Positions 9,209-21,471 of a DNA stretch of 64,000 nt are shown in pieces (position 1 is the first letter of the stretch; the number at the start of each line of letters is the position of its first letter). Location: the NCBI GenBank assembly GCA_035501935.1, contig DATJVC010000033.1:1-64000 (forward strand), given 5' to 3'. The notes under the pieces were generated by a model. It was not told the origin of the DNA, ran no database searches, and worked only from the letters and a program-made list of their open reading frames with translations. A program made the translations under genes and the position numbers. Source of the stretch: Gammaproteobacteria bacterium. Lineage in GTDB: Bacteria; Pseudomonadota; Gammaproteobacteria; JAJPIJ01.

Positions 9209-11125
9209 ATGTCAGTTACGATTACCCTGCCAGACGGCAGTCAGCGTCAATTCCCCCGTCCCGTGACCGCCGCGGAGGTGGCAGCCGCCATCGGGCCCGG
9301 TCTCGCCAAGGCGGCGCTGGCCGCCAAGGTCAACGGCAGGCTGGTCGATACTTCCTACCGGATCGAACAAGACGCGCAGCTGGCCATCGTTACCGGCAAG
9401 GACGCGGAGGGTGTCGAGGTCATTCGTCATAGTTGCGCGCACCTGCTGGCGCAGGCGGTGAAACAGTTGTTCCCAGACGCGCAGGTAACCATCGGTCCGG
9501 TCATCGAAAACGGTTTCTACTACGATTTTTCCTACAAGCGTCCCTTCACGCCGGAGGATCTGGAGAAGATCGAGGCCCGGATGAAGGAGCTCGCCGCCGC
9601 CGATCACGAAGTACAACGCTCGGTGATGGCGCGCGATGAGGCGGTCAAATTCTTCCGCAAGATGGGCGAGGAGTACAAGGCCGAGATCATCGCCTCGATT
9701 CCCGCCAATGAGCAGATATCGCTGTACGGACAAGGCGACTTCATCGATCTCTGCCGTGGTCCGCATGTGCCCAGCACCGGCAAGCTCCGCGCCTTCAAAC
9801 TGACCAAGATTGCCGGCGCCTACTGGCGCGGCGATTCCCGCAACGAAATGCTGCAGCGGATCTACGGCACGGCCTGGCCCGACGAGAAATTGCTGAAGGA
9901 TTACCTGCACCGCTTGGAGGAGGCTGAGAAACGTGATCACCGCAAAATCGGCAAGGCGCTGGATCTGTTTCATTTGCAGGAGGAAGCGCCGGGCATGGTG
10001 TTCTGGCACCCGCGCGGCTGGGTCATCTGGCAGCAGATTGAACAATACCTGCGCCAGGTCTTGTGGGAGCACGGCTACGAGGAGGTGCGTACGCCGGCGA
10101 TCATGGATCGCGTGCTGTGGGAGAAGTCCGGCCATTGGGAAAATTTTCGCGAGCTCATGTACACCACGGAGTCGGAGAAGCGCGACTACGCGGTGAAGCC
10201 CATGAATTGCCCTGGGCACATCCAGATTTACAATCAGGGCATCAAGAGCTACCGCGACCTGCCGTTGCGGCTGGCGGAATTCGGCTCCTGCCACCGCAAC
10301 GAGCCTTCCGGTGCCCTGCACGGCCTCATGCGCGTGCGCGGTTTCGTGCAGGACGACGCCCACATTTTCTGCACAGAAGAACAAATCCTCGCCGAGTCGG
10401 GCGGCTTTATCGATCTGCTGCTGAAGGTGTACGCCGATTTCGGATTCAAAGACGTGCTGGTCAAACTCTCCACCCGGCCGGTGAAGCGCATTGGCACGGA
10501 TATCCAGTGGGACAAGGCCGAAAAGGCGCTGGCTGACGCCCTGAAGGCCAAGGGTCTCAAATACGACGTGCAGCCGGGTGAGGGCGCGTTTTACGGTCCC
10601 AAGATCGAGTTTTCGCTGAAGGACTGCATCGGCCGTATCTGGCAATGCGGCACCATCCAGCTGGATTTCGCCCTGCCGGAGCGTCTGGGGGCGGAATATG
10701 TGGGCGAGGACGGCCAGCGGCACGCACCGGTCATGCTACACCGGGCCATACTGGGTTCGCTGGAGCGCTTCATCGGCATCCTGATCGAAGAGCACGCCGG
10801 TGCATTCCCGGCGTGGCTGGCGCCGGTGCAGGTGGCGGTCTTCAATATCACCGATGCGCAGGCTGATTATGCGGCCGGGGTGGCGGAAACCTTAAAAAAT
10901 CAAGGCTTCCGCGCCATTTCTGACTTGAGAAATGAGAAGATCGGCCTTAAAATCCGCGAGCATACCTTGCAGCGGGTCCCGTACATGCTGGTCACCGGCG
11001 GTCGGGAGGTCGAAAACCAGACCGTGGCCGTGCGCACTCGTGCCGGTGAGGATTTGGGCAGCATGCCCCTCGACGCTTTCATCGAGCGCCTCAAGAGCGA
11101 GATTGCCAAGCGCGGCCATGGCTAA
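9209..11125 (+). CDS. thrS: Threonyl-tRNA synthetase
   Basis: ThrS charges tRNA-Thr and edits mischarged serine. The 638-residue product has an N-terminal TGS domain (about 1-62), an editing domain ([16 protein letters not shown]), a class II catalytic core with the zinc-site segments MNCPGH and [19 protein letters not shown], and a C-terminal anticodon-binding domain ([13 protein letters not shown]). The ATG at 9209 has a GGAGGAGAA ribosome site; the frame open further upstream overlaps the repeat and is not coding. It opens the conserved thrS-infC-rpmI-rplT-pheST-ihfA operon. E. coli ThrS represses its own mRNA; no clear tRNA-like operator was worked out here. Confidence 0.97.
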   Translation: MSVTITLPDGSQRQFPRPVTAAEVAAAIGPGLAKAALAAKVNGRLVDTSYRIEQDAQLAIVTGKDAEGVEVIRHSCAHLLAQAVKQLFPDAQVTIGPVIENGFYYDFSYKRPFTPEDLEKIEARMKELAAADHEVQRSVMARDEAVKFFRKMGEEYKAEIIASIPANEQISLYGQGDFIDLCRGPHVPSTGKLRAFKLTKIAGAYWRGDSRNEMLQRIYGTAWPDEKLLKDYLHRLEEAEKRDHRKIGKALDLFHLQEEAPGMVFWHPRGWVIWQQIEQYLRQVLWEHGYEEVRTPAIMDRVLWEKSGHWENFRELMYTTESEKRDYAVKPMNCPGHIQIYNQGIKSYRDLPLRLAEFGSCHRNEPSGALHGLMRVRGFVQDDAHIFCTEEQILAESGGFIDLLLKVYADFGFKDVLVKLSTRPVKRIGTDIQWDKAEKALADALKAKGLKYDVQPGEGAFYGPKIEFSLKDCIGRIWQCGTIQLDFALPERLGAEYVGEDGQRHAPVMLHRAILGSLERFIGILIEEHAGAFPAWLAPVQVAVFNITDAQADYAAGVAETLKNQGFRAISDLRNEKIGLKIREHTLQRVPYMLVTGGREVENQTVAVRTRAGEDLGSMPLDAFIERLKSEIAKRGHG

Positions 11126-11136
11126 AGAGGAGTGAG

Positions 11137-11694
11137 ATTATCAGTACGGAAAAGAAGAACCGTATCAACGAAATGATTACGGCGCCGCAGGTGCGCCTGA
11201 TTGGGCCGGATGGCGAAAATGTCGGTGTCGTTTCGATTGATGAAGCCCAGCGTATCGCGGACGATAATGGACAGGACCTGGTGGAGATAGTGCCCAATGC
11301 AGACCCGCCGGTCTGCCGGGTGATGGATGTCGGCAAGTTCATCTTCGAACAGAACAAGAAGAAACACGCCGCCAAGCGCAAGCAGAAACAGATCCAGATC
11401 AAGGAGATCAAGATCCGCCCCACCACCGAGGAGGGCGATTATCAGGTCAAGCTGCGTTCGATGACGAGATTTCTGGAGGAGGGTGACAAGGTCAAGGTGA
11501 CATTGCGGTTCCGGGGACGGGAATTGATGCACCAGGAATTCGGCGTGCAGATGCTGAAACGCATTGAGACCGATCTGGCCGCGCTGAGCATGGTCGAGCA
11601 GCACCCGCGTCTGGAAGGCAAGCAAATGGTGATGTTGCTCTCGCCGCGGCGCGGCGGTGGGCACGCAGTAGGCGTCGAGCACGTGGAAAATTGA
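11137..11694 (+). CDS. infC: Translation initiation factor IF-3 with an AUU start codon
   Basis: IF-3 binds the 30S subunit and rejects non-AUG starts. The first in-frame ATG (11173) would cut off the conserved N-terminus. Reading upstream in frame gives ATT ATC AGT ACG, then EKKNRINE, the family N-terminus, with AGAGGAGTGAG just before the ATT at 11137. An AUU start is the known basis of infC autoregulation in enterobacteria, so the same control is likely. The product is 185 residues, with [10 protein letters not shown] and the C-terminal [12 protein letters not shown] region. It begins 11 bases after thrS. Confidence 0.92.
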   Translation: MISTEKKNRINEMITAPQVRLIGPDGENVGVVSIDEAQRIADDNGQDLVEIVPNADPPVCRVMDVGKFIFEQNKKKHAAKRKQKQIQIKEIKIRPTTEEGDYQVKLRSMTRFLEEGDKVKVTLRFRGRELMHQEFGVQMLKRIETDLAALSMVEQHPRLEGKQMVMLLSPRRGGGHAVGVEHVEN

Positions 11695-11714
11695 GTGATT
11701 GGAGCAATCGAGTC

Positions 11715-11912
11715 ATGCCTAAATTAAAGAGCAACAGCGGCGCAAAAAAACGCCTCAAGGTCGCGCCCTCGGGCACGGTCAAGCATCGCAAGACCTTCAA
11801 GCGGCATTTGCTGACCGGCAAGAGCGCCAAGCGCAAACGTCGTCTGAGCGCGGTGGTGGTGATTCACGAATCGGATCACAGCCGCGTGCGGCCGCTGCTT
11901 CCCTATTCCTGA
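11715..11912 (+). CDS. rpmI: 50S ribosomal protein L35
   Basis: A 65-residue basic protein, MPKLKSNSGAKKRLKV at the start, with the KRHLLTGKSAKRKRRL core of bL35. The ATG at 11715 gives the standard N-terminus; the frame open to 11691 is ignored. It lies between infC and rplT, as in most gammaproteobacteria. In E. coli rpmI and rplT are repressed by L20 binding their mRNA; whether such a site exists here was not resolved. Confidence 0.96.
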   Translation: MPKLKSNSGAKKRLKVAPSGTVKHRKTFKRHLLTGKSAKRKRRLSAVVVIHESDHSRVRPLLPYS

Positions 11913-11938
11913 TTTTTCAACATTAGAGTCAAGACATC

Positions 11939-12298
11939 ATGGCAAGAGTAAAACGGGGCGTCACCGCCCGCGCCAGGCATAAAAAAATTCTGGCGCAATC
12001 CAAGGGTTACCGCGGTTTTCGCCGCAACATCGTGCGCGTGGCCAAACAGGCCGTCACCCGCGCCGGCCAGTTTGCCTATCGCGATCGCAAGCAACGCAAG
12101 CGTCAGTTCCGCGCCCTGTGGATCGTGCGCATCAACGCCGCCGCGCGGTTGTCCGGGCTGTCCTACAGCCGGTTGATCAACGGTTTGGAAAAAGCCGCCG
12201 TGGCGGTGGATCGCAAGGTCCTGGCAGATCTGGCCGTGCACGATCTCGCTGCGTTCGGCCAGCTGGCGGAAAAGGCCAAGGCAGCGCTGGCGCAGTAA
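11939..12298 (+). CDS. rplT: 50S ribosomal protein L20
   Basis: A 119-residue bL20 with the typical start [18 protein letters not shown], then GYRGFRRN and [15 protein letters not shown], binding 23S rRNA early in assembly. Length and sequence are ordinary. A perfect 12-bp terminator hairpin lies 47 bases after the stop, in front of pheS. Confidence 0.97.
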   Translation: MARVKRGVTARARHKKILAQSKGYRGFRRNIVRVAKQAVTRAGQFAYRDRKQRKRQFRALWIVRINAAARLSGLSYSRLINGLEKAAVAVDRKVLADLAVHDLAAFGQLAEKAKAALAQ

Positions 12299-13387
<1,089 letters not shown>

Positions 13388-13399
13388 CTGCCGGCCCTT

Positions 13400-15775
13400 A
13401 TGAAATTCAGCGAACGCTGGTTGCGTGAGTGGGCAAACCCGCCGGTCGACAGTGCGGCGCTGTGCGAGAGGCTTACGCTGTCCGGGCTGGAGGTTGAGCA
13501 GATGACGCCGGTCGCCGCCGAAATCACCGGCGTGGTTGTGGCTGAAGTGCGCGTAATCGGCAAACATCCCAACGCCGACAAACTCAGCGTATGTCAGGTG
13601 TCCACCGGTTCCGCCGCTCCGCTGAGCGTGGTCACGGGAGCAGCCAATGTTCGTACCGGCATGCGCGTGCCGCTGGCGCCGGCCGGCGCGCTGCTCGCTG
13701 ATGGCAGGCGCATAGAAAAAAGCAGCCTCCGTGGCATGGAATCCCACGGCGTGCTGTGCTCCGCGACGGAGCTTGGCATGGTCGATGCCGGCGGCGAAGG
13801 CATCCTTGAATTGCCGTCCGACGCGCCCTTGGGCGCAAACGTGCGTGATTACCTGCAGCTCGATGATGCCCGCATTGAAATCAATCTCACCCCCAACCGC
13901 GGTGATTGCCTGAGCATCGCCGGACTGGCGCGCGAGGTGGGCGCCGAACACCACTGCCCCCTTCGCCTGCCCGAAATTAAATCGCAGCCACCGGCACATG
14001 CTGGCCGGTTGCCAATCACCCTCACAGCATCCGAAGCCTGCCCGCGTTATGCCGGTCGTGTCATCAACGGCATCGACGCCGCGGCCGCCACGCCGATGTG
14101 GCTGCGCGAGCGGCTGCGACGCAGTGGGTTGCGCAGCATCAGCGCGGTGGTGGACGTGACCAATTACGTCATGCTGGAACTTGGGCAGCCCATGCATGCC
14201 TTTGATCTCGCCCGGCTCAAGGGTGGCATCACGGTGCGTTATGCCCGTGCCGGAGAGCAACTTGAACTGCTGGACGGCCAGCAGGTGACGGTGGATGCTG
14301 AAACGCTGGTCATCGCCGACGATGAGAAGCCGGTGGCGATGGCCGGCATCATGGGGGGGCGGGCGACCGGTGTGGGGGACATCACTCGCGACATATTTCT
14401 GGAAAGTGCGTTTTTCTCCCCCACTGCCATTGCCGGACGGCCGTGGCGATACAAGCTGCATACGGATTCCGCGCACCGTTTTGAGCGGGGCGTGGATTAT
14501 CTGATGACCGCGCGCGCCATGGAGCGCGCCACGGCGCTGATTCTGCAAATTTGCGGCGGCCGCCCCGGGCCGGTTTGCGACGTGACACACAAACAACATC
14601 TCCCGGTTCGCGCACCCATCCGGTTGCGGCAACGGCGCCTGGAGCAGGTGCTGGGTTTTTCATGCGCCGCTGACGAGGTGATTCGCATACTTGAGGCATT
14701 GGGCGTGACTGTGAAACCGGCTGAAGATGGCTGGCAGGTGCTACCCCCGTCTTATCGATTCGACATAAGCATTGAAGAGGACCTGATCGAGGAAATGGCG
14801 CGCATCCTCGGTTACGAACGCGTTCCCAGCCGCGCCCCTGGCGGACGGTTGAAACTGGGTCCGTTGGCGGAAGCGGGCAAGGATCCCTTGATGCGGTTTC
14901 GGCAAACATTGATTGATCGCGGCTATCATGAAGCGATCACCTACAGTTTCGTTGATCCCGCACACGACGCAAAGCTGGGTGATGGCGCGGCGGCGATTGC
15001 GCTGACCAATCCCATCTCGGAGGACATGGCCGTGATGCGGACGAGCCTGTGGCCGGGATTGGTGAAGGCGCTGCATTACAACCAGAACCGGCAGCAATCG
15101 CGCATTCGTCTGTTCGAGATGGGTAGAATTTTTCGAAGTTCCGGCAAGGAAACCAGTCAAATAATGAACATAGCGGGAGTTATTGCGGGGGATTCCGCAC
15201 CGGAACAATGGGGCTGTAAGTCGCGCCCCGTGGATTTTTATGACCTGAAATCGGATTGCGAGGCCCTGTTGGCTGGATTGCAGGGCGTCGATGCTGTTCC
15301 TGGGCGTCATCCCGCCCTGCATCCGGGGCAGTCCGCCGATTGGGTTATGGCGGGTAATAAGGTTGGAAGTATCGGTGCGCTGCGTCCTGATTTGTATAAG
15401 GATTTGGACTTGAAAGGGCCAGTCTATCTGTTTGAATTGGCATTGGCACCTCTGGCTGGCCTGCCGATACCACGCCATCAGCCATTATCAAAATTTCCCC
15501 TTGTAAGACGGGACCTTAGCTTTACTTTGGCCGCTGATATCCCGGTCCAGAAAGTCACGGAATGCATCTGGCGGGGGGCGCCTTTAGCGTTGCGTGACTT
15601 GCAGTTATTTGACGTATATCAGGGCGAAGGCATTGATTCAGGGAAGAAAAGTATCGCTTTGGGCTTGATTTTTCAGCAATCTTCAAGCACTCTAATGGAT
15701 ACAGAGGTGGAGGTGATGGTAACCGGCATTGCCAAAAGGCTGGCCGGCGAACTGGGGGCCTCACTGCGAGAATAA
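13400..15775 (+). CDS. pheT: Phenylalanyl-tRNA synthetase beta subunit
   Basis: PheT, 791 residues, contains the N-terminal EMAP-like tRNA-binding domain (about 40-150), the B3/B4 editing region, the B5 domain, a catalytic-like fold and the C-terminal anticodon-binding FDX-ACB domain ([13 protein letters not shown]). The start [17 protein letters not shown] is typical. It completes PheRS with PheS in the same transcript and is followed after 5 bases by ihfA, the usual order in this group. Confidence 0.97.
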   Translation: MKFSERWLREWANPPVDSAALCERLTLSGLEVEQMTPVAAEITGVVVAEVRVIGKHPNADKLSVCQVSTGSAAPLSVVTGAANVRTGMRVPLAPAGALLADGRRIEKSSLRGMESHGVLCSATELGMVDAGGEGILELPSDAPLGANVRDYLQLDDARIEINLTPNRGDCLSIAGLAREVGAEHHCPLRLPEIKSQPPAHAGRLPITLTASEACPRYAGRVINGIDAAAATPMWLRERLRRSGLRSISAVVDVTNYVMLELGQPMHAFDLARLKGGITVRYARAGEQLELLDGQQVTVDAETLVIADDEKPVAMAGIMGGRATGVGDITRDIFLESAFFSPTAIAGRPWRYKLHTDSAHRFERGVDYLMTARAMERATALILQICGGRPGPVCDVTHKQHLPVRAPIRLRQRRLEQVLGFSCAADEVIRILEALGVTVKPAEDGWQVLPPSYRFDISIEEDLIEEMARILGYERVPSRAPGGRLKLGPLAEAGKDPLMRFRQTLIDRGYHEAITYSFVDPAHDAKLGDGAAAIALTNPISEDMAVMRTSLWPGLVKALHYNQNRQQSRIRLFEMGRIFRSSGKETSQIMNIAGVIAGDSAPEQWGCKSRPVDFYDLKSDCEALLAGLQGVDAVPGRHPALHPGQSADWVMAGNKVGSIGALRPDLYKDLDLKGPVYLFELALAPLAGLPIPRHQPLSKFPLVRRDLSFTLAADIPVQKVTECIWRGAPLALRDLQLFDVYQGEGIDSGKKSIALGLIFQQSSSTLMDTEVEVMVTGIAKRLAGELGASLRE

Positions 15776-15780
15776 CGACA

Positions 15781-16083
15781 ATGGCACTCACCAAGGCCGA
15801 AATGGCCGAGAAGCTTTTTGAAGAGTTGGGTCTCAACAAGCGGGAGGCCAAGGAACTCGTGGAGATGTTTTTTGAAGAAATCCGCGCCGCCTTGGAGTCC
15901 GGCCAGCAGGTGAAGCTGTCCGGGTTTGGTAACTTTGACCTGCGCAAGAAGAACCAACGTCCGGGACGCAACCCCAAGACAGGCGAGGAGATCCCCATCA
16001 CCGCCCGCCGGGTGGTGACCTTCCGGCCCGGCCAGAAATTAAAAGCGAGAGTGGAAGCCTATGCTGGAAGCATCGAACAATAA
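15781..16083 (+). CDS. ihfA: Integration host factor alpha subunit
   Basis: A 100-residue DNA-bending protein of the HU/IHF family, starting [20 protein letters not shown], with the DNA-arm signature [23 protein letters not shown] split around residues 46-65. It pairs with IhfB (not in this window) and would assist sigma54 promoters such as the candidate at 51.76 kb. Its 3' end overlaps the following merR-type gene by 23 bases. Confidence 0.96.
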   Translation: MALTKAEMAEKLFEELGLNKREAKELVEMFFEEIRAALESGQQVKLSGFGNFDLRKKNQRPGRNPKTGEEIPITARRVVTFRPGQKLKARVEAYAGSIEQ

Positions 16084-16417
16084 CGAATTGCCAGCGATAC
16101 CCGGTAAACGCTACTTCACCATCGGTGAAGTGAGCGATCTATGCGCGGTCAAGCCGCATGTGCTGCGTTACTGGGAGCAGGAATTCCCCCAGCTCAAACC
16201 CATCAAGCGCCGGGGCAACCGCCGCTATTACCAACGCCAGGACGTCATTCTTATCCGCCAGATCCGCGGCCTCTTGTATGAACACGGTTTCACCATCGGC
16301 GGCGCCCGCCAGCGGCTATCCGGCGAAGATGCCAGGGCCGACAACAATCTGAGCCAGCAAATCATCCGCCAGTTGCGCACGGAGCTGGAGGAAGTCCTTA
16401 ACATCCTCCGCCGTTGA
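16061..16417 (+). CDS. MerR-family transcriptional regulator
   Basis: A 118-residue regulator with a single N-terminal winged helix: [20 protein letters not shown], then [21 protein letters not shown] and the [12 protein letters not shown] helix. It is the small MerR protein almost always found after ihfA in beta- and gammaproteobacteria; its effector is unknown. The C-terminal part is short, with no cysteine set for metal sensing. The 23-base overlap with ihfA implies coupled translation. Confidence 0.88.
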   Translation: MLEASNNNELPAIPGKRYFTIGEVSDLCAVKPHVLRYWEQEFPQLKPIKRRGNRRYYQRQDVILIRQIRGLLYEHGFTIGGARQRLSGEDARADNNLSQQIIRQLRTELEEVLNILRR

Positions 16418-16521
16418 CTCCCAACAGGCCAGTTACGCCGCTTGCCGGTGGGTTGTATTCTCTAGTAGTCTTTAAAATCCTCGTTGGCGTATTCTCGACC
16501 GTTTCATCACTGGAACATATA

Positions 16522-16600
<79 letters not shown>

Positions 16601-16675
16601 TTTTTGTATCGAGTCAGACCGCGGGGAATTTAAGTTAAAGTTCATCTTCGAAGAAGCCAGTGATTCAAAACGAGC

Positions 16676-17014
16676 ATGGGAATTAAATTGGTCACAGCCG
16701 TTGCAGCGCTGTCATTGGGCGCGGCTTCAAGCTGCATGGCCCGGCCGCTTTTCACTGCGCCATCACCGGGAATTCGAGGACAGGCCCCCGACATGGTTAC
16801 GCCTTCGCCGGGTTTGTCCAGCGCCGGACGGGGGCCGGTGCGGGAAGATTTCACCGGCAAGTTGTATAAATACATAGACGGCGCGGGCAATGTCGTCACG
16901 GGCCCGGTTGAGATCGATGGCTACGGTTACGGCGTACACCGGGATCAATATGGCCGCGCGGTCCATGCCGTTCCACTCGACGGCAAGGCCGGCACCATCT
17001 TGCAGCCGCGATGA
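16676..17014 (+). CDS. Small predicted secreted protein of unknown function
   Basis: A 112-residue frame begins with a plausible signal peptide (MGIKLVTAVAALSLGAASSC, cleavage near MARP). It continues with a proline- and glycine-rich segment and then LYKYIDGAGNVVTGPVEIDGYGYG, a short repeat-like stretch. The ribosome site is weak. I do not recognise the family. It precedes the Sel1-repeat lipoprotein in the same direction by 25 bases, so the two may share a transcript. Confidence 0.6.
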   Translation: MGIKLVTAVAALSLGAASSCMARPLFTAPSPGIRGQAPDMVTPSPGLSSAGRGPVREDFTGKLYKYIDGAGNVVTGPVEIDGYGYGVHRDQYGRAVHAVPLDGKAGTILQPR

Positions 17015-17039
17015 TTTATGAGTTGAGGAGACAAATGGC

Positions 17040-17696
17040 ATGATGGGTTATTGGCGGAACAAATTCGTGGCTGGAAACGGGGCATGGAACACTGCACTGG
17101 CGGGATTACTGGGATTATGCCTGGCCGGTTGCGGTGCATCCGGTGATCCGCTGGCAGCGTTCAACAAGGGGGATTATGCGGCGGCAATGAAACTGTGGCA
17201 GCCCAAGGCGGAGGCGGGTGACAAAATCGCACAAAATTACATGGGCGTACTGTACCAACTTGGCCTGGGGGTGGATCGGGATTACGTGAAGGCGGTGCAG
17301 TGGTATGTCAAGGCCGCCGAGAACGGCAATGCCGACGCCCAGCGCATCCTGGGCACCATGTACTATGACGGCAACGGCGTGTCGCAGAACACCAATTGCG
17401 CCTATGCGTGGTATTACGTCGCTTCGCAGAACGGCCACGCGCTCGCCGAGGAGGCGCGCAAGTCGATAGCCAACGAATTGACGCCCAATAAAACGCGCAT
17501 CATGGAAAATCGCATCCGCGCCTACCTCAAGGGCAAGCCGGGTGAACTGAAGGTGGCCGGGGAGGGCAGTTCGGAGTACGAGCGGGTGGAGAAAGACCTG
17601 GCTCCCGAGGACATGCAATGTGACGGTTCCATACCGGGACAGCCCAGTCCGGCGGCGCCCGCGGCCACATCCCAGGTGCAGAACGCGCAGGGTTGA
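17040..17696 (+). CDS. Sel1-repeat lipoprotein
   Basis: The 218-residue product has a lipoprotein signal with the lipobox LAGC (Cys31). About three Sel1-type TPR-like repeats follow (AQNYMGVLYQLGLGV, AQRILGTMYYDGNGV and relatives) and then a Pro/Ala-rich tail. Such proteins act as periplasmic or membrane-anchored scaffolds. It ends 3 bases before glmS, suggesting co-transcription, but no functional link to hexosamine synthesis is known to me. Confidence 0.85.
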   Translation: MMGYWRNKFVAGNGAWNTALAGLLGLCLAGCGASGDPLAAFNKGDYAAAMKLWQPKAEAGDKIAQNYMGVLYQLGLGVDRDYVKAVQWYVKAAENGNADAQRILGTMYYDGNGVSQNTNCAYAWYYVASQNGHALAEEARKSIANELTPNKTRIMENRIRAYLKGKPGELKVAGEGSSEYERVEKDLAPEDMQCDGSIPGQPSPAAPAATSQVQNAQG

Positions 17697-17699
17697 TCC

Positions 17700-19529
17700 A
17701 TGTGCGGCATTGTCGGTGCGGTGGCCCAGCGGGATGTCACCCCCATACTGCTGGAGGGGTTGAAACGGCTCGAATACCGGGGTTATGACTCCGCCGGCCT
17801 GGTTGTGCTCAATGAGCGCGGACTCGACCGTCGCCGTGTCGTCGGCAAGGTTGCCGGCTTGGAGCAGGCCGTGCGCACCGAACCGCTGCACGGCACCACC
17901 GGCATCGCCCACACCCGCTGGGCGACCCACGGTGCGCCAAGCACGAGCAACGCCCACCCGCACATCTGCCGCCAGCAGGTTGCGCTGGTGCACAATGGCA
18001 TCATCGAAAATCATGAGGAACTGCGCGCCCGGCAGAAGGCCGCCGGTCACGATTTTACCTCGCAGACCGATACCGAGGTCATCGTTCACCAAGTCTACGA
18101 TCATCTGCAGGAGGGCAAGGACCTGCTGCAGGCGGTACAGGATTCGGCGCGGGAACTGCACGGAGCCTTTGCGCTTGGCGTGATGAGCACGACGGCGCCG
18201 GGGCGGTTGGTGGCGGCGCGGCGTGGCAGTCCGCTGGTCATCGGTATTGGTGTGGACGAGTACTTCATCGCTTCTGATGTATTTGCATTACTGCCCGTGA
18301 CACAGCGTTTCATTTTTTTGCAGGAAGGAGACGTCGCGGATGTCAGCGTCGATGGCGTGTCCATCTATGACGCTGCAGGCAAACGTGTCCAGCGGCCGGA
18401 AAACGTTTCTCGGCTGACTGCCGATGTGATGGAGAAGTCCGGCTATCGGCACTTCATGCTCAAGGAAATTTTTACGCAGCCACGCGCCATCGCCGATACA
18501 TTGTCCGGATGCGCAATCGATGGACGGATCGCGGCCGGGATATTTGGCAAAAGTGCGGAGGCCATCTTTCCACAGGTCCAATCCGTGCAGATCGCCGCCT
18601 GCGGCACCAGTTACCATGCCGGCGCCATCGCCCGTTACTGGTTCGAGTCCCTCGCCGGCGTGCCGTGCAGTGTGGAGGTGGCGAGTGAATTTCGCTATCG
18701 CCAGCCGGTCGTGCGGCCGCAATCGCTGTTTGTCGTCATTTCGCAGTCCGGAGAAACGGCAGACACGCTGGCGGCTCTCCGTGAGGCCAAACGGCTGGGC
18801 TATGCGCACACTTTGGCGATCTGCAACGTACCCGAGAGTTCGCTTACGCGTGAATCCGAAATTGTATTTCTTACCCGTGCCGGCCCGGAAATAGGCGTTG
18901 CTTCCACCAAGGCCTTCACCACCCAGTTGACGGCGTTGTTGTTGCTTGTAGTCGCCGTGGGCCGCCATCACGGGTTGAAGGAGGCGGAGGCCGCGCGGCT
19001 GCTGTCCCTGCTGGAAACCCTCCCTGGCCAGGTCAATGCCACATTGGAATTAAATGAACGGATACAGCGCTGGAGCGAGCGCTTCGCCGACAAACACCAC
19101 GCGCTGTATCTGGGCCGCGGCACCATGTACCCCGTGGCGATGGAGGGCGCCCTCAAGCTCAAGGAAGTCTCCTATATCCACGCCGAGGCGTACCCGGCGG
19201 GCGAACTCAAGCACGGCCCCCTGGCCCTGGTGGACGCGGACATGCCGGTAGTTGCCGTGGCGCCCAACAATGATCTGCTGGAGAAACTCAAGTCCAATCT
19301 GGAGGAAGTTCGCGCCCGCGGCGGACAACTGTTCGTGTTTGCAGATCCCCGCGTGACCGTGCCCGAGGCGCCGGGCGTTGAAATCATGCGGCTTAATCCA
19401 GCCGATGATCTGATCGCGCCCATCGTCTACACCATTCCGCTGCAACTGCTTGCCTATCATGTCGCCGTCCTGAAAGGCGCGGATGTCGATCAACCGCGTA
19501 ATCTGGCCAAGTCGGTCACCGTTGAATAG
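17700..19529 (+). CDS. glmS: Glutamine-fructose-6-phosphate aminotransferase
   Basis: GlmS makes glucosamine-6-phosphate from fructose-6-phosphate and glutamine, the first step to UDP-GlcNAc. The 609-residue protein has the N-terminal glutaminase with nucleophile Cys2 (MCGIVGAV), then two SIS isomerase domains ([26 protein letters not shown]), ending [12 protein letters not shown]. No glmS ribozyme is present; the leader is only 3 bases. A GlrR-like regulator follows; in E. coli GlrR controls the small RNA that regulates glmS, so the proximity is notable. Confidence 0.97.
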   Translation: MCGIVGAVAQRDVTPILLEGLKRLEYRGYDSAGLVVLNERGLDRRRVVGKVAGLEQAVRTEPLHGTTGIAHTRWATHGAPSTSNAHPHICRQQVALVHNGIIENHEELRARQKAAGHDFTSQTDTEVIVHQVYDHLQEGKDLLQAVQDSARELHGAFALGVMSTTAPGRLVAARRGSPLVIGIGVDEYFIASDVFALLPVTQRFIFLQEGDVADVSVDGVSIYDAAGKRVQRPENVSRLTADVMEKSGYRHFMLKEIFTQPRAIADTLSGCAIDGRIAAGIFGKSAEAIFPQVQSVQIAACGTSYHAGAIARYWFESLAGVPCSVEVASEFRYRQPVVRPQSLFVVISQSGETADTLAALREAKRLGYAHTLAICNVPESSLTRESEIVFLTRAGPEIGVASTKAFTTQLTALLLLVVAVGRHHGLKEAEAARLLSLLETLPGQVNATLELNERIQRWSERFADKHHALYLGRGTMYPVAMEGALKLKEVSYIHAEAYPAGELKHGPLALVDADMPVVAVAPNNDLLEKLKSNLEEVRARGGQLFVFADPRVTVPEAPGVEIMRLNPADDLIAPIVYTIPLQLLAYHVAVLKGADVDQPRNLAKSVTVE

Positions 19530-19682
19530 ATTTTTGCCGGCAAGGAGGGGGGGCGTCGGTATCCGGACTTCTCGCATCACTTCACAGTTGCTTTCAAAAA
19601 TAATCTGGCTGCAGGCACGCTTGCAGTCTAATATGATAAAAAAGCATACGCGCCGACAGGGAGGCTGAAGGAGATAATGGCA

Positions 19683-21152
19683 ATGGCAAATGTGAGCGAT
19701 TTGCCAGACGTGACGACCGCGACGCATCGGGTGCTGATTGTCGATGACGACAATGACATGCTGGCGTTGTTGTCAACCTGGCTTCGGCACGCGGGTTTGG
19801 TCGTCAGCACGGCCGCATCGGGTGCGGAGGCGCTGTCGCGCCTGAATACCGTCCGTCCGCATTGTGTGCTGACGGATCTGTACATGGAAGGCATGGATGG
19901 CATGACGCTCCTGACCGAAATCCACCAGCGCAATCCGCTGCTCCCCGTGCTCATGTTGAGCGGGCAGGCGAGCGTGCCGGAGGCGGTCAAGGCCATGCAT
20001 CTCGGCATTTCCGCCTTCCTGACCAAACCTGTCGAGCGCGAGGTGTTGATCGACAACATCAAAAGAGCGCTGCGATTGTCTTCCGCGCCGGTATCCGGGA
20101 ACAAACCACGGTTTGGCGAGGATATCGTCTATCGCAGCGCGCGCATGGCCGAATTGCTGGAACAGGCCGAACTGGTGGCGGACAGCGATGTGACCGTCTT
20201 TATCAGCGGACAAACAGGCACCGGCAAGGAGGTCCTGGCCAAGGCCATTCATCAGGCCAGCCCGCGTCGCGACAAACCCTTTGTGGGCATCAACTGCGGC
20301 GCGATCCCGGAGCAACTGCTCGAATCCGAGTTGTTCGGACATGAGAAGGGCGCTTTTACCGGCGCCAATATGCGCCATGAGGGCCTGTTCCAGGCCGCCG
20401 ATGGCGGCACGTTGTTCCTGGACGAAATCGGCGACATGCCTCTGGGATTGCAGGTGAAGTTGCTGCGGGTGTTGCAGGATTTTGAAGTGCGCCCGGTCGG
20501 CTCCACGCGCAGCGTGCCAATCAACGTGCGCGTTATTTCCGCAACGCATCAGGATTTGGCGGCGTGCGTCGCCCGCGGCGAATTCCGTGAGGATTTATAC
20601 TACCGTCTCAATGTCGTCCCGCTGCACATGCCCAGACTGCTGGAGAGGCGGGAAGACATTCCAGCGCTCATTGATTACTTTCTCGAGCGGCAGGCACAGA
20701 AACGCGGCACCAAAAAGAAACGTTTCGCTCCCGAGGCCATGGAGTACCTGCTGGCCGCCTCGTGGCCGGGTAATGTCCGGCAGCTTCACAATGTGGTCGA
20801 GTTGTGCACGATACTAAGCAAGACCGATATTATCCCGCTGACACTGGCGCGCACCGCGTTGCGTGAAGAGCCCGGCGGCATGAAGACGCTCAAGGACGCC
20901 AAGGCCGTTTTCGAAAAGGATTATCTGGCCGGTGTGTTGCGCGCCGCCCGCGGCCAGGTTTCAAAGGCCGCCCGTATGGCCGGCCGCAATCGCACTGAAT
21001 TTTACAAGCTATTAGGCCAGCATGGCCTGAATCCCGCCGATTTTCGTGGAGATGGCGGGCAGGAACCCATTGCTGATTCTGAGCCCGATGATGCCGGGGC
21101 CGGTGAACTGCCGGACGCCGAATCGACCGCGGACGATTCATCCCCGGATTAG
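19683..21152 (+). CDS. Sigma54-dependent response regulator, GlrR/NtrC class
   Basis: The protein has a receiver domain (RVLIVDDDND; phospho-acceptor Asp in LTDLYMEGMDG; TKP lysine), a sigma54 AAA+ domain with Walker A GQTGTGKE, the GAFTGA loop that contacts sigma54, and the Walker B region GTLFLDEIG. A C-terminal Fis-type helix-turn-helix follows (KAARMAGRNRTEFYKLL). The ATG at 19683 has better ribosome-site spacing to AAGGAG than the one at 19677. An Hpt protein and a hybrid kinase follow, so it is likely the output of a phosphorelay. The extra acidic tail after the HTH is unusual. Confidence 0.9.
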   Translation: MANVSDLPDVTTATHRVLIVDDDNDMLALLSTWLRHAGLVVSTAASGAEALSRLNTVRPHCVLTDLYMEGMDGMTLLTEIHQRNPLLPVLMLSGQASVPEAVKAMHLGISAFLTKPVEREVLIDNIKRALRLSSAPVSGNKPRFGEDIVYRSARMAELLEQAELVADSDVTVFISGQTGTGKEVLAKAIHQASPRRDKPFVGINCGAIPEQLLESELFGHEKGAFTGANMRHEGLFQAADGGTLFLDEIGDMPLGLQVKLLRVLQDFEVRPVGSTRSVPINVRVISATHQDLAACVARGEFREDLYYRLNVVPLHMPRLLERREDIPALIDYFLERQAQKRGTKKKRFAPEAMEYLLAASWPGNVRQLHNVVELCTILSKTDIIPLTLARTALREEPGGMKTLKDAKAVFEKDYLAGVLRAARGQVSKAARMAGRNRTEFYKLLGQHGLNPADFRGDGGQEPIADSEPDDAGAGELPDAESTADDSSPD

Positions 21153-21156
21153 ATCC

Positions 21157-21456
21157 ATGGAAAAAGTGCAGGTCACCGTCGACGCCGAACTGCGTGAATT
21201 GATCCCCGGTTTTCTTGAAAACCGCGCCAAGGATGTGGCCAGGATGGAAGCAGCCCTCGAAAGTGGGGATTACGATGCGCTGAAAAGGCTTGGCCACAGC
21301 ATGAAGGGTGTGGGCGGCGGTTATGGTTTTCACGACATTACCCGGATGGGCGCCGAAATTGAGCAGGCTGCGGCGGTCAGGGATGAAACCACACTGAGAC
21401 GACTGTGCATACTACTGAATGAGTATATGCAACGGGTGACGGTGATCTATGCCTGA
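21157..21456 (+). CDS. Histidine phosphotransfer (Hpt) protein
   Basis: A free-standing 99-residue Hpt domain with the phospho-accepting histidine in LKRLGHSMKGVGGGYGF (His47). It would carry phosphate between the hybrid kinase encoded just downstream and the response regulator upstream. The ATG at 21157 lies 4 bases after the regulator stop, consistent with an operon. Frames open upstream of this ATG overlap the regulator and are not used. Confidence 0.88.
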   Translation: MEKVQVTVDAELRELIPGFLENRAKDVARMEAALESGDYDALKRLGHSMKGVGGGYGFHDITRMGAEIEQAAAVRDETTLRRLCILLNEYMQRVTVIYA

Positions 21457-21471
21457 ACAGTTCATCTGCCG

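Noticed and set aside
9212-10723. Minus-strand open frame of 503 codons opposite thrS
   Set aside because: Antisense shadow of a certain thrS gene, with no recognisable domain.
17690-17700. glmS ribozyme
   Set aside because: Only 3 bases separate glmS from the preceding gene, and the ribozyme belongs to Gram-positive lineages.
19590-19660. Sigma54 promoter before the response regulator gene
   Set aside because: GG and GC have the right spacing but the surrounding bases match the consensus poorly.
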